A stretch of 64,000 nucleotides of DNA from Bacteroidota bacterium (GTDB lineage: Bacteria > Bacteroidota > Bacteroidia > Bacteroidales > Dysgonomonadaceae): the NCBI GenBank assembly GCA_023437305.1, contig JAEZGN010000030.1, forward strand, positions 237,831-301,830, written 5' to 3'. The notes beneath the pieces were generated by a model. It did not search any database. It saw only the letters and a program-made list of their open reading frames with translations, and was not told the DNA's origin. The position numbers were made by a program, and so were the translations under genes. Positions within the stretch are counted from its first letter, which is position 1, and each line of letters opens with the position of its first letter. Positions 52,525 to 60,327 of this stretch are shown piece after piece.

Positions 52525-53955
52525 ATGGAAGCTTTTCTTTTATATATTTTCAAATCGGGTATATGCCTGGGCATATTCCTCATCGTATATAGCATCTTCC
52601 TCCGCCCTACTACTTTCTATAGGTTCAATAGAATATTCTTAATGTCGGGCTTTGTAATGTCATTCATAATACCTGCTATCCGTTATACTTATGATGTGTT
52701 CGTTCCGGCAGTAACAACAGTCGAAAGAACGATATCAGAGACAGCCTATATCGTCAACTCCCAATCGCCGGATATATGGACAATCCTCTTTATCGTATAT
52801 CTCACCGGTGTCTTTATCGTATCGAGTCGGAATATTATGGCATACAGAAAGCTCCGCTTACTTGTAAAAAATGGTACACATGCGAAAAAAGACAATATAA
52901 ATATAATAGAGAGCAACCATATCAAATCTCCATTCTCTGTCTTAAACTATGTATTACTAAATCCTCAGAACCTTACCAAAAGAGAAAAAGAACTGATTCT
53001 ACAGCACGAAATAATGCATATCAATCAAAAGCATTGGTTAGACCTCCTGTGCAGCGAATGTATATTGCTTATACAATGGTTCAATCCTTTATCTTGGTTC
53101 TATGTACATTTACTAAAGGAAAACCACGAGTTTCTGGCAGATAAAGCTGTTATAGAGTCGGGCGTTTCTCCGGCAATATATCAAGCAGTGCTTATCAACC
53201 AACGATTTCAGGGACAGGTATTTTCTTTTACCAGCTCATTCAACGATCATAAACCGATTAATAGGCTGAATATGCTACGAAAAGAAAAAAGCTCGCCTTG
53301 GAAGCGAGTCTCTGCGCTTGCTATTATTCCTGTATTCGGAATATTTATATGGCTTTCGGCTGTACCCAATTACATCGTACAACCGATAGAAAATACAATG
53401 ATACCAATAAAAAGAGATGGAACCCCAAACAAGCCTCAAATTATTGTATTAGGAGCTAAGGACAGTGTAAAAGTAGAGTTGAAAGAAAAAGCCATTTTTA
53501 CGAATGCCGAAGAGCTACAACCGCTATATATTATAGATGGGATAAAATCGCAAGAGGGTATAAAAAATCTCAGCCCTGATGATATAGAAAGTATATCTGT
53601 ACTAAAAGACCAAACAGCGACAGACCACTTTGGAAACGATGCTAGAGGAGGTGCTATATTAATAACCACAAAGAAAAGGCGAAACACCCATATATCCGAC
53701 TCTCTTGTTGTAACAAGCAATAATCTGGAAAACAAAAAGGGTACTATATCCATTTTGCCATCCACAAAGAAAACCGAAAAATCAGATAATTTGCCGGATC
53801 AACTATTAATACTAATAGATGGAAAAGAATCTTCGAAAAAAGAGATAGATTCTCTTGACCCAAACAACATAGAATCAGTGGAAGTACTTAAGAATAACGA
53901 CGCTACTTCGGCGTATGGAAACAGAAATGTTATAAAAATAACATTGAAGAAGTAG
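52525..53955 (+). CDS. BlaR1/M56 membrane metallopeptidase with two TonB-plug-like repeats
   Basis: 476 residues. Four membrane helices (residues ~8-25, 38-56, 85-103, 265-283) flank the zinc-protease motif LILQHEIMH with H161, E162 and H165. The C-terminal ~190 residues have no penicillin-binding domain. Instead there are two copies of a plug-like unit: PLYIIDGIKSQEG...DDIESISVLKDQTATDHFG...GGAILITTKK, and ILIDGKESS...NNIESVEVLKNNDATSAYG...VIKITLKK. These resemble the plug of SusC/TonB receptors. Probably a signal sensor that inactivates the BlaI-type repressor. Confidence 0.88.
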   Translation: MEAFLLYIFKSGICLGIFLIVYSIFLRPTTFYRFNRIFLMSGFVMSFIIPAIRYTYDVFVPAVTTVERTISETAYIVNSQSPDIWTILFIVYLTGVFIVSSRNIMAYRKLRLLVKNGTHAKKDNINIIESNHIKSPFSVLNYVLLNPQNLTKREKELILQHEIMHINQKHWLDLLCSECILLIQWFNPLSWFYVHLLKENHEFLADKAVIESGVSPAIYQAVLINQRFQGQVFSFTSSFNDHKPINRLNMLRKEKSSPWKRVSALAIIPVFGIFIWLSAVPNYIVQPIENTMIPIKRDGTPNKPQIIVLGAKDSVKVELKEKAIFTNAEELQPLYIIDGIKSQEGIKNLSPDDIESISVLKDQTATDHFGNDARGGAILITTKKRRNTHISDSLVVTSNNLENKKGTISILPSTKKTEKSDNLPDQLLILIDGKESSKKEIDSLDPNNIESVEVLKNNDATSAYGNRNVIKITLKK

Positions 53956-53971
53956 TAGCCTGATAACCAGT

Positions 53972-54520
53972 TTACTTTTCCATCCACTTGGGATTATGCT
54001 TTCCTATCTCACAGAATATCGGACAGTCTTCATCATGAGCTCCCGGTAAATAACCCGTACTCATCAGGAATTCATTTACAATTTCACCTCCCGTAAACTT
54101 AAATGTCTTCTTGAAAAGCTTCACCCACTCTTCTTTTGTTTTGGGGTGATGAAAATCTAACCACCCTTTGAAAGAGCCGAATTCTTTTTGCAACAATAGA
54201 ATCACATTCGCATTGTGTATAGCCGCATCTATTTTCAGTCGGTTTCTTATTATTCCTGCATCATTGAGCAATCGGGTTCGCTCTTCATCACCATAGCTTG
54301 CCACGGTGGCAATATCAAAGTTATTATAAGCATTCCTGAAGCTGGATTGCTTATTTAATATTGTTTCCCAACTTAGCCCTGCTTGATTGATTTCAAGTAC
54401 CAAACGCTCGAAAAGCTCATTATCATCCTCAATAGGAAAACCATAATGGTTGTCATGATACGTCCTATGCTGATCTTTTTCTCCGTGGGCGAGCCCTTTT
54501 ATATAATCACAATAGCTCAT
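53972..54520 (-). CDS. tag: DNA-3-methyladenine glycosylase I
   Basis: 182 residues. Base-excision enzyme removing 3-methyladenine. C4 and H22 (in YHDNHYGFP) with the C-terminal GAHDEDCP His/Cys pair form the zinc snap of Tag. The LEINQAGLSWETILNK helix carries the substrate-pocket glutamate. Convergent with the M56 gene, 16 bases between stops. Confidence 0.93.
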   Translation of the reverse strand: MSYCDYIKGLAHGEKDQHRTYHDNHYGFPIEDDNELFERLVLEINQAGLSWETILNKQSSFRNAYNNFDIATVASYGDEERTRLLNDAGIIRNRLKIDAAIHNANVILLLQKEFGSFKGWLDFHHPKTKEEWVKLFKKTFKFTGGEIVNEFLMSTGYLPGAHDEDCPIFCEIGKHNPKWMEK

Positions 54521-54706
54521 TTTATTTCTTTCTATATTTCAACAAAAGTTCAGAATTTCTTATTCGGGCTACAAAATAAGGATTTTCTTTGTTAATCTGT
54601 TGCGCTAGTATTAAATATCGAAACTTTGGTTCTCCAAATATATAAAAGTGACATATCCGCAAAGACACAAATACTTAGCTACATACAAGTTACAGCAAAA
54701 AAGTAA

Positions 54707-54743
54707 CAAAAGTAACACTTTTCACGATGTTTTCTCCTGTTAC
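54707..54743 (-). promoter_or_regulatory. Inverted-repeat promoter module upstream of tag
   Basis: On the minus strand GTAACA and TGTTAC form an inverted repeat. Its inner arm overlaps the -7 box TACTTTTG and is followed by a second TTACTTTTT. The module matches 36765-36800 base for base over ~20 positions around the -7 box and over AAAAGGTAACA at the far arm. A second -7 box lies closer to tag, so two promoters are possible. Confidence 0.5.
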
Positions 54744-54837
54744 CTTTTGATGTATCATCATACGCTAAAATGTACGAATCATAATATGTCAAAGACCCTT
54801 TATAATAGACAATTTTAGCATTAAAAAATAAAGATGC

Positions 54838-54845
54838 TATATTTG
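54838..54845 (+). promoter_or_regulatory. -7 box of the GNAT gene
   Basis: TATATTTG, 21 bases before the ATG, leaving a very short leader. Confidence 0.65.
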
Positions 54846-54865
54846 CAATATAACTTAAATAGAAG

Positions 54866-55300
54866 ATGGTAGAAATAAAACAAATAAAAGAAGTAACTCC
54901 CCAAATAGTGTCGGCCTTCTCCCAACTGATGCCACAACTTGCTCCGCATTTACAAGCTCCTCGGATGGAGGACTTAAGCAATATAATTAATGATAAAAAC
55001 AAATATATTTTTATTGCTTCCAATCCTCAGATAGTAGGAACAATCACTTTAGTGATCGTAAATATACCATCGGGAACAAGAGCCTGGATAGAAGATGTTA
55101 TTGTAGACCAAGAAGCCAGAGGGCAATCTATTGGAGAAAAGATGCTACAGTACGTCATCGACTTTGCTAAAAAGCTGAATGTAGCAAGTATCAATCTCAC
55201 TTCGAGCCCAAGTCGGATAGCAGCCAACAAGCTGTATCAGAAATTAGGATTCAACCTCCGTGAAACAAATGTTTACAGAATAGATGTAGATAAAAGCTAG
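54866..55300 (+). CDS. GNAT family N-acetyltransferase
   Basis: 144 residues. IEDVIVDQEARGQSIGEKMLQYVIDFAKK carries the acetyl-CoA pyrophosphate loop (R/Q-x-x-G-x-G/A pattern), and ASINLTSSPSRIAANKLYQKLGF is the following beta5-alpha4 segment. Acetyl acceptor unknown. Followed by copy B of the dispersed repeat. Confidence 0.9.
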   Translation: MVEIKQIKEVTPQIVSAFSQLMPQLAPHLQAPRMEDLSNIINDKNKYIFIASNPQIVGTITLVIVNIPSGTRAWIEDVIVDQEARGQSIGEKMLQYVIDFAKKLNVASINLTSSPSRIAANKLYQKLGFNLRETNVYRIDVDKS

Positions 55301-55327
55301 TTGACTTAAAAGGCAACTATAATTTCT

Positions 55328-55436
55328 ATTAAGCAGTTGGCAAAAAATAATGACGTATTTGTTGTATTGCAAAAAACTCTGTGTTACTCTTTTTACACTG
55401 TGGTAAAAAAATAAATAAGAGTGATTGCGGCACAAT
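55328..55436 (+). repeat. Dispersed intergenic repeat, copy B
   Basis: Second copy of the ~105-base repeat at 35425-35530. It contains the hairpin ACTCTTTTTAC (55386) / GTAAAAA (55403) with loop ACTGTG. It lies between the convergent GNAT and DUF5009 genes and ends ~20 bases from the latter's stop, so it could act as a shared 3' end. Confidence 0.75.
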
Positions 55437-55456
55437 TCTGTTTTAGTCTTAAATGC

Positions 55457-56620
55457 TTATATCTTTATATAAATTCGTTTTTTATACAAGACATTACCTA
55501 CCAACCATGCTACAAAAACAAAAAGCAGTGCAAAAATCAATGATCCGAAGTAATCGCCCAATGCAGGCTGCAAGAGATCGTTATACAAATAATATTTTGG
55601 ATTAGTAGTTACCCCGTTGGAGCTGAAGTGTATTCCGTCCGCAAGAGTTGCCATAACACCAGCGAGAACATAGATAAACAAAGGATTTACTCCAAATGAT
55701 TCGAAAAACACCGACCATTTCTTATACCCCTTCACATCGATAATCCATATAAGCAGCGATAAAAAGGTAGCTCCCAATCCACATGTTGTAAGCACAAATG
55801 TCGGAGACCATATCTTCTTATTTATAGGGCAGCCGTAACTCAACAGAAAGCCCGAAAATGTAAGTATTGCCCCTATTATAAACAGGTGAAGCATCCTTTG
55901 TTGGTTATCCTTTGTTTCCATCAGTATTTTCCCGCAATAAAAGCCAATCAACACATGGCAAACAGCTGGAATTGTGCTTAAAATACCTTCCGGATCGAGA
56001 CCAAATTCTGTATACATATGATTTAGTCCCAGAATGCTCTGATCTGTTACTGCAAGGATATTGTACCCTTCGGTAGCATATCCGTCCCCGAAAAGTAAAA
56101 GCAAGAAATAGCCAACCAGACCAACTGCAATTATATACGGTATATACTTATGTTTTACAAAGATAGCTATCAGAGAAGTTATACCATAGGTAAGAGCCAA
56201 GCGTTGCATTACACCCAGAATACGCAGATGTTCAAAATTGGTGACGGATCTGCCCAGCCGTTCCCAAAATCCGAGGTTATCGGACGCTAATCCATGATAT
56301 GTACCGAATGAAACACCCAACCACGAAAGTCCCAAACCGATAAGAAATATAACGGATGTACGTTTCAGTATTTTTCTTAGCGTCGGCACAGAAAACTCAA
56401 AGTTGAATTTCCGTAACGAGATAAAGGTAGAAATACCCATAATAAACATAAAAAACGGAAAGATAAGGTCTGTCGGAGTAAGTCCGTTCCACTCGGCATG
56501 TCTTAACGGAGCATATATATACCCCCATGATCCGGGGTTGTTCACAAGTATCATTCCGGCAATGGTTATACCTCTCAAAACATCGAGAGATAAAAGGCGG
56601 CTGCTAGCTTTTGCTTCCAT
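55457..56620 (-). CDS. DUF5009 / heparan-alpha-glucosaminide N-acetyltransferase-like membrane protein
   Basis: 387 residues with about ten helices. RLLSLDVLRGITIAGMILVNNPGSW, LRHAEWNGLTPTDLIFPFFMFIMGIS and ESFGVNPLFIYVLAG are hallmarks of the bacterial relatives of the lysosomal HGSNAT (NagX/YeiB superfamily). Probably acetylates amino sugars across the inner membrane; the substrate is inferred from the family only. Expressed from its own promoter. Confidence 0.9.
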   Translation of the reverse strand: MEAKASSRLLSLDVLRGITIAGMILVNNPGSWGYIYAPLRHAEWNGLTPTDLIFPFFMFIMGISTFISLRKFNFEFSVPTLRKILKRTSVIFLIGLGLSWLGVSFGTYHGLASDNLGFWERLGRSVTNFEHLRILGVMQRLALTYGITSLIAIFVKHKYIPYIIAVGLVGYFLLLLFGDGYATEGYNILAVTDQSILGLNHMYTEFGLDPEGILSTIPAVCHVLIGFYCGKILMETKDNQQRMLHLFIIGAILTFSGFLLSYGCPINKKIWSPTFVLTTCGLGATFLSLLIWIIDVKGYKKWSVFFESFGVNPLFIYVLAGVMATLADGIHFSSNGVTTNPKYYLYNDLLQPALGDYFGSLIFALLFVFVAWLVGNVLYKKRIYIKI

Positions 56621-56658
56621 TATATAGTTATTTCTAATAGTTTAGATCTAAAACAGCA

Positions 56659-56666
56659 CAAATATA
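56659..56666 (-). promoter_or_regulatory. -7 box of the DUF5009 gene
   Basis: TATATTTG on the minus strand, 39 bases before the start codon. Confidence 0.6.
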
Positions 56667-56759
56667 ATAAACTAACAGAGCATATAAACAAATGTCAATT
56701 TATTTTTACACACCAACTTAGCTTGTGAGCCCTTAAGCATATCAGATTTACTCTCTTAT

Positions 56760-56767
56760 TATCTTTA
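56760..56767 (+). promoter_or_regulatory. Candidate -7 box of the vgrG-rhs operon
   Basis: TATCTTTA, one base from TAnnTTTG, 38 bases before the first ATG of the VgrG frame. Confidence 0.45.
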
Positions 56768-56804
56768 ATGCAACAGACAAAGAGTCGATATTTTTACAAA
56801 AATA

Positions 56805-58658
56805 ATGTTAAAACACATACCACTACCAACAATATCATTATCTTTAAGCCTATTATTTAACACAAACCTTACATCAAACATGCTGAATAGTGTAGAAACT
56901 ACTTTGAGCATTGCTGGTAAACGATGCCATTTCGTTACATTAAGTTTAGATCAGAAATTCAATGATCATCATACTTTCAAAGCCGTTGTAGACTTTGAAG
57001 AGTTAGACGATCAGTGGATGGAAAATCCTACAAAAATAATCAAACTAATAGGGTGCGATGTAAATATCGAAATGAGGCATTTGATAACCGGAGAAGAAAG
57101 TCTTTTCGGAGGAGTTATCACAAATGTTTCCATGGTGGGGTATCATGGCAAACAAAATAGTATCGTTATAACAGGATGCAGTCCAACAATCAAACTACAT
57201 GGAAAAAAAACGATGGATTCTTTTTCAGATAGTTCTTTAGATCTGATAGTAAAAGAATCTGTAGCTAATTCCGGAAACGGCGCCGAAATCACGGTGAAGC
57301 CCGAGTATAGCGGCGAGCTGGAATATATGTGCCAATACAATGAGACTTCTTTTGAGTTTCTCAACCGCTTAAGCTGGCTATACGGAGAATGGTTCTTCTA
57401 TGATGGAGTTAATTCCTATTTTGGGAAACCAGACTCAATCGAAGAAGTAGACCTTATCTACGACATAGACATCACTCAGTTCAACCTTACAGCCGGATTG
57501 CAACCAGCTAAATTCAATCGCTACGATTACTTATTGAATACCGACTCAGAGATAGACTCCGATGCTCCCGAATCTATAAACGGAGTAAGGGGCTATATAA
57601 AAGTAGCGCTGGATAAATCCATAGAATTTTATAATTCTAATGCCGATCTCCCTTCAGAACCATTGATAACAAACAAAGCAGAGCTAGATAAAATAGTAGA
57701 AGTAGAGAAAACACGAGCAGTAGGGAACATGCTTGTAATGGAAGGTGAAACCAAGACTTGCAAGGTACAAATAGGAAAAATTGTAAACGTAAAACTCCCT
57801 AAAACAATGAACGTTGAGGTAAAAGATGTAGAATCTTTCCTTGTAATCGAAGTGTGCCATTGTGTAGATCAAAGAGGATATTATACAAATACTTTCAAAG
57901 GAATACCTTCGGGTCTGTCATATATTCCAATGCAACCCGTACTTCCTCCAAGAACAAGTTCACAAATGGCAACAGTACTCGACAATTCCGATAGCAAAGG
58001 ACGTATAAAAGTACAGCTTCAATGGCAAAAAAAGAAAGGGAAATCAACAAACTGGATAAGAGTGCAAACTCCCGATGCAGGAGGAAGCGACAAAGTTTCG
58101 TCAAACCGAGGGCTTGTTACTATTCCCGAAGTTGGTGATACGGTAATGGTAGGATTCGAATATGGAGACCCTAACAGACCATTCTCTATGGGAAGTATTT
58201 TCTTGCAGAAGTTTGGAGGTGGTGGTGGGGCCGGAAACAAGTCCAAGAGCCTTACTTCGAGAAGTGGAAATGCTATGACTTTGGATGACGAAACCGGCAG
58301 TGTGCTATTAGTCGACTCGATAGGTTCATCTATTGAACTGGATGGCAGTAAAAACATAAGTATTCTTGACGAGAAAAAAATAACAATACAGTCGGGTGCT
58401 ACCATGATCACACTGGATGGCGAAAATGATGAAATTACCATACAAGCCAAAACGATTACCATACAAGCCGAAAAGTTAGTAAGCGTACTCTCTAGCGAAG
58501 TAGTCTCAATAGAAGCAGGCACAGAACTATCAGCCCAAGCCGTAGGTAACACTACAGTAGCATCTCAGGCTGAGGTTACAGTACAAGGAAATTCAAAAGC
58601 TACCCTTACAGCCACAGGAGCTGTGGTTGTGGATGGCGCTGTTATAAAATTGAACTAA
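56805..58658 (+). CDS. vgrG: VgrG (TssI) spike protein
   Basis: 617 residues. The gp27-like base covers residues ~30-370 (EYMCQYNETSFEFLNRLSWLYGEWFFYDG is the phage-tail motif). A gp5 OB fold follows from ~375 (TVLDNSDSKGRIKVQLQW...GSDKVSSNRGLVTIPEVGDTVMVGFEYGDPNRP), then a beta-helix needle with repeated TITIQ/VSIEA units to the end. VgrG trimers tip the type VI tube. A second ATG at 56880 (MLNSVETT) gives a more typical N-terminus; the first ~25 residues are hydrophobic and unexpected. Next gene starts 6 bases on. Confidence 0.94.
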   Translation: MLKHIPLPTISLSLSLLFNTNLTSNMLNSVETTLSIAGKRCHFVTLSLDQKFNDHHTFKAVVDFEELDDQWMENPTKIIKLIGCDVNIEMRHLITGEESLFGGVITNVSMVGYHGKQNSIVITGCSPTIKLHGKKTMDSFSDSSLDLIVKESVANSGNGAEITVKPEYSGELEYMCQYNETSFEFLNRLSWLYGEWFFYDGVNSYFGKPDSIEEVDLIYDIDITQFNLTAGLQPAKFNRYDYLLNTDSEIDSDAPESINGVRGYIKVALDKSIEFYNSNADLPSEPLITNKAELDKIVEVEKTRAVGNMLVMEGETKTCKVQIGKIVNVKLPKTMNVEVKDVESFLVIEVCHCVDQRGYYTNTFKGIPSGLSYIPMQPVLPPRTSSQMATVLDNSDSKGRIKVQLQWQKKKGKSTNWIRVQTPDAGGSDKVSSNRGLVTIPEVGDTVMVGFEYGDPNRPFSMGSIFLQKFGGGGGAGNKSKSLTSRSGNAMTLDDETGSVLLVDSIGSSIELDGSKNISILDEKKITIQSGATMITLDGENDEITIQAKTITIQAEKLVSVLSSEVVSIEAGTELSAQAVGNTTVASQAEVTVQGNSKATLTATGAVVVDGAVIKLN

Positions 58659-58664
58659 ATAGTT

Positions 58665-60071
58665 ATGGCAGAAACAAATCCCGTTGAACAACGGATGGAG
58701 TATCTGGCAGACTCGTGGAATGATATTCCTAAAAAAGCACATAAAATAATACGAGCTATCATCGAGCCCGGAGATGAGAGAATGATAGAGGCTTTCTATT
58801 CCTACATGTTGGGACTAGGAACGCCTATCATCGATATTGCTATAAATTTTGATGTACCTTTTATAGACTACGAATCATTCTCTGAGAATCTTATCGGATA
58901 TCTTGATGGTATGGTCGACCTGTGGAATCAGGCTGACTTTTCTGCCACTGAGGTTGATAAAGTTAACATAGATTGGCAAGCAGACTATAATCTGACAAGC
59001 AAAAAAAACAAAGCTGCGCTTTTCGTTCTTAATGTAAATAAGCTGACCGAAATATTGAATCTTGAACAGGGACGTTTTGTAATAGCAAATTTGAGATTGC
59101 CTTATATAGGAGAGAACAAAGCTCTAAATAAGTGGATTAAAGATTACCTTGAATCGGATATCCATCCTCAACTCAAATTGTTGGTGACAGATATAAAAGG
59201 GAGCGGTCTTTTTGATAAAACGTCTTTAGCTAATCACAATCTATATCATTGGCAACCAGAAATAGATACAGCTAACGTAATAAGTAAAGTAGCCGCAATG
59301 GGAGATCCACAAGATCCCGCCACTATATTCAGACAGAGTTTCGCTAAAATGATGAAAGCTTTTGGGGAAAACAATAGAAAAACAGTAAAGCAAGAAGCAA
59401 CTAATTGTATCGAGATAGCTTGCCGATATATAGAAAAGGATCCTAATTGGATTGCGCAAGTAGTAACCGTAAATATAATTCTAAGTAACGATTACTTTAA
59501 AAACAAAGAATTTGACAATGCTCTCAGATTCGCAGATCAAGCGATAAAAGTAGGGGAAACAGTTCCTCAAATACTTGGAGCAATAATGGGTTGCGGCGTT
59601 CTGGCCCAAGCACAAATGAATAAAGCTACTATGCTAGTTTCAAGAAAAGAGTGGCGAGAAAGCATGGAATTGTATGAAACAGCAGCCATAAATCTTACAG
59701 CTTCCAACATTCACATATCTGCTATAGACTCTTACAGGATGGCTGCCTATTGTGCCGCTAAAACCGGAGCAAAAGACAGATGCCTCAAAAATCTCATAGA
59801 AGGATACAAAACGGGTTCTTACCTAGATAATAAAACACTAAGAAACACAACTTTTTCACTGGTTCTTGTTCATCTCCTTAAAATGAAATACGAATCCTTT
59901 ATTTCTTATGAGGAATTGAATGCAAGAGCCCAAGTTATATACGGAGAAGATTGGGAAAACACAATCAAAGCAAAATGGTCGGATATTGATTTAGATAATC
60001 TATACGAAGAGAATCAATATGCAACTACACAATTAGAAATGCAGAAGCAAGCACAAACACAAACATTATGA
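58665..60071 (+). CDS. Unrecognised helical/TPR-like protein, candidate effector adaptor
   Basis: 468 residues, soluble and mostly helical. The N-terminal ~200 residues are mixed alpha/beta (ALFVLNVNKL, RFVIANLRLPY). From ~245 it shows TPR-like helix pairs (FDNALRFADQAIKVGE, WRESMELYETAAINL, AIDSYRMAAYCAAKTGAKDRCLKNLIEGYKTG). None of the known adaptors (DUF4123/Tap, EagR DUF1795, DUF2169) is recognisable. Its place between VgrG and the Rhs protein suggests a chaperone or adaptor that loads the Rhs effector. It ends in a Gln/Thr-rich tail overlapping the next ATG by 4 bases. Confidence 0.8.
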   Translation: MAETNPVEQRMEYLADSWNDIPKKAHKIIRAIIEPGDERMIEAFYSYMLGLGTPIIDIAINFDVPFIDYESFSENLIGYLDGMVDLWNQADFSATEVDKVNIDWQADYNLTSKKNKAALFVLNVNKLTEILNLEQGRFVIANLRLPYIGENKALNKWIKDYLESDIHPQLKLLVTDIKGSGLFDKTSLANHNLYHWQPEIDTANVISKVAAMGDPQDPATIFRQSFAKMMKAFGENNRKTVKQEATNCIEIACRYIEKDPNWIAQVVTVNIILSNDYFKNKEFDNALRFADQAIKVGETVPQILGAIMGCGVLAQAQMNKATMLVSRKEWRESMELYETAAINLTASNIHISAIDSYRMAAYCAAKTGAKDRCLKNLIEGYKTGSYLDNKTLRNTTFSLVLVHLLKMKYESFISYEELNARAQVIYGEDWENTIKAKWSDIDLDNLYEENQYATTQLEMQKQAQTQTL

Positions 60072-60316
60072 AGCAACTAGCAAACTTTGGCCCTCAATTT
60101 TTGGGTATTTTCGTTATCATTCTTGGCATAGGTGTAATGATCCTGTCCATTGCCAACCCCGATTGGTTCTTTTCGAATAGCAAAACATTCAACCTCGATA
60201 AAGTTCAAGGATGGATTAACTTTTTCGGAAGAAATACGACACGGGCTATTATGATATTTATGTCCTTATGTATGATTATTTTCGGTATATTTTGGATTTG
60301 GGCTTATAGCAAATAA
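60068..60316 (+). CDS. Small two-helix membrane protein (Imm17-like)
   Basis: 82 residues with two hydrophobic helices (~12-30 and ~58-80). They are separated by NPDWFFSNSKTFNLDKVQGWINFFGRNTTR; the DWFF...FGR-x-x-x-R layout resembles the Imm17 family found in polymorphic-toxin loci. It overlaps the preceding gene by 4 bases (ATGA) and is 11 bases before the Rhs gene. True immunity genes usually follow the toxin tip, so it may be an accessory rather than the cognate immunity protein. Confidence 0.7.
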   Translation: MKQLANFGPQFLGIFVIILGIGVMILSIANPDWFFSNSKTFNLDKVQGWINFFGRNTTRAIMIFMSLCMIIFGIFWIWAYSK

Positions 60317-60327
60317 ACAAACTACAC

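Larger units (their letters stand above)
54521..54865. other. Intergenic region with divergent promoters of tag and the GNAT gene
   Basis: Minus strand: a -7 box TATATTTG at 54635-54642, and further up the inverted-repeat module at 54707-54743. Plus strand: the GNAT -7 box at 54838. No credible ORF. Confidence 0.5.

Noticed and set aside
52142..53955. Beta-lactam resistance regulator pair (BlaI-BlaR1)
   Set aside because: The sensor lacks a penicillin-binding domain and no beta-lactamase gene is nearby; only the family architecture is shared.
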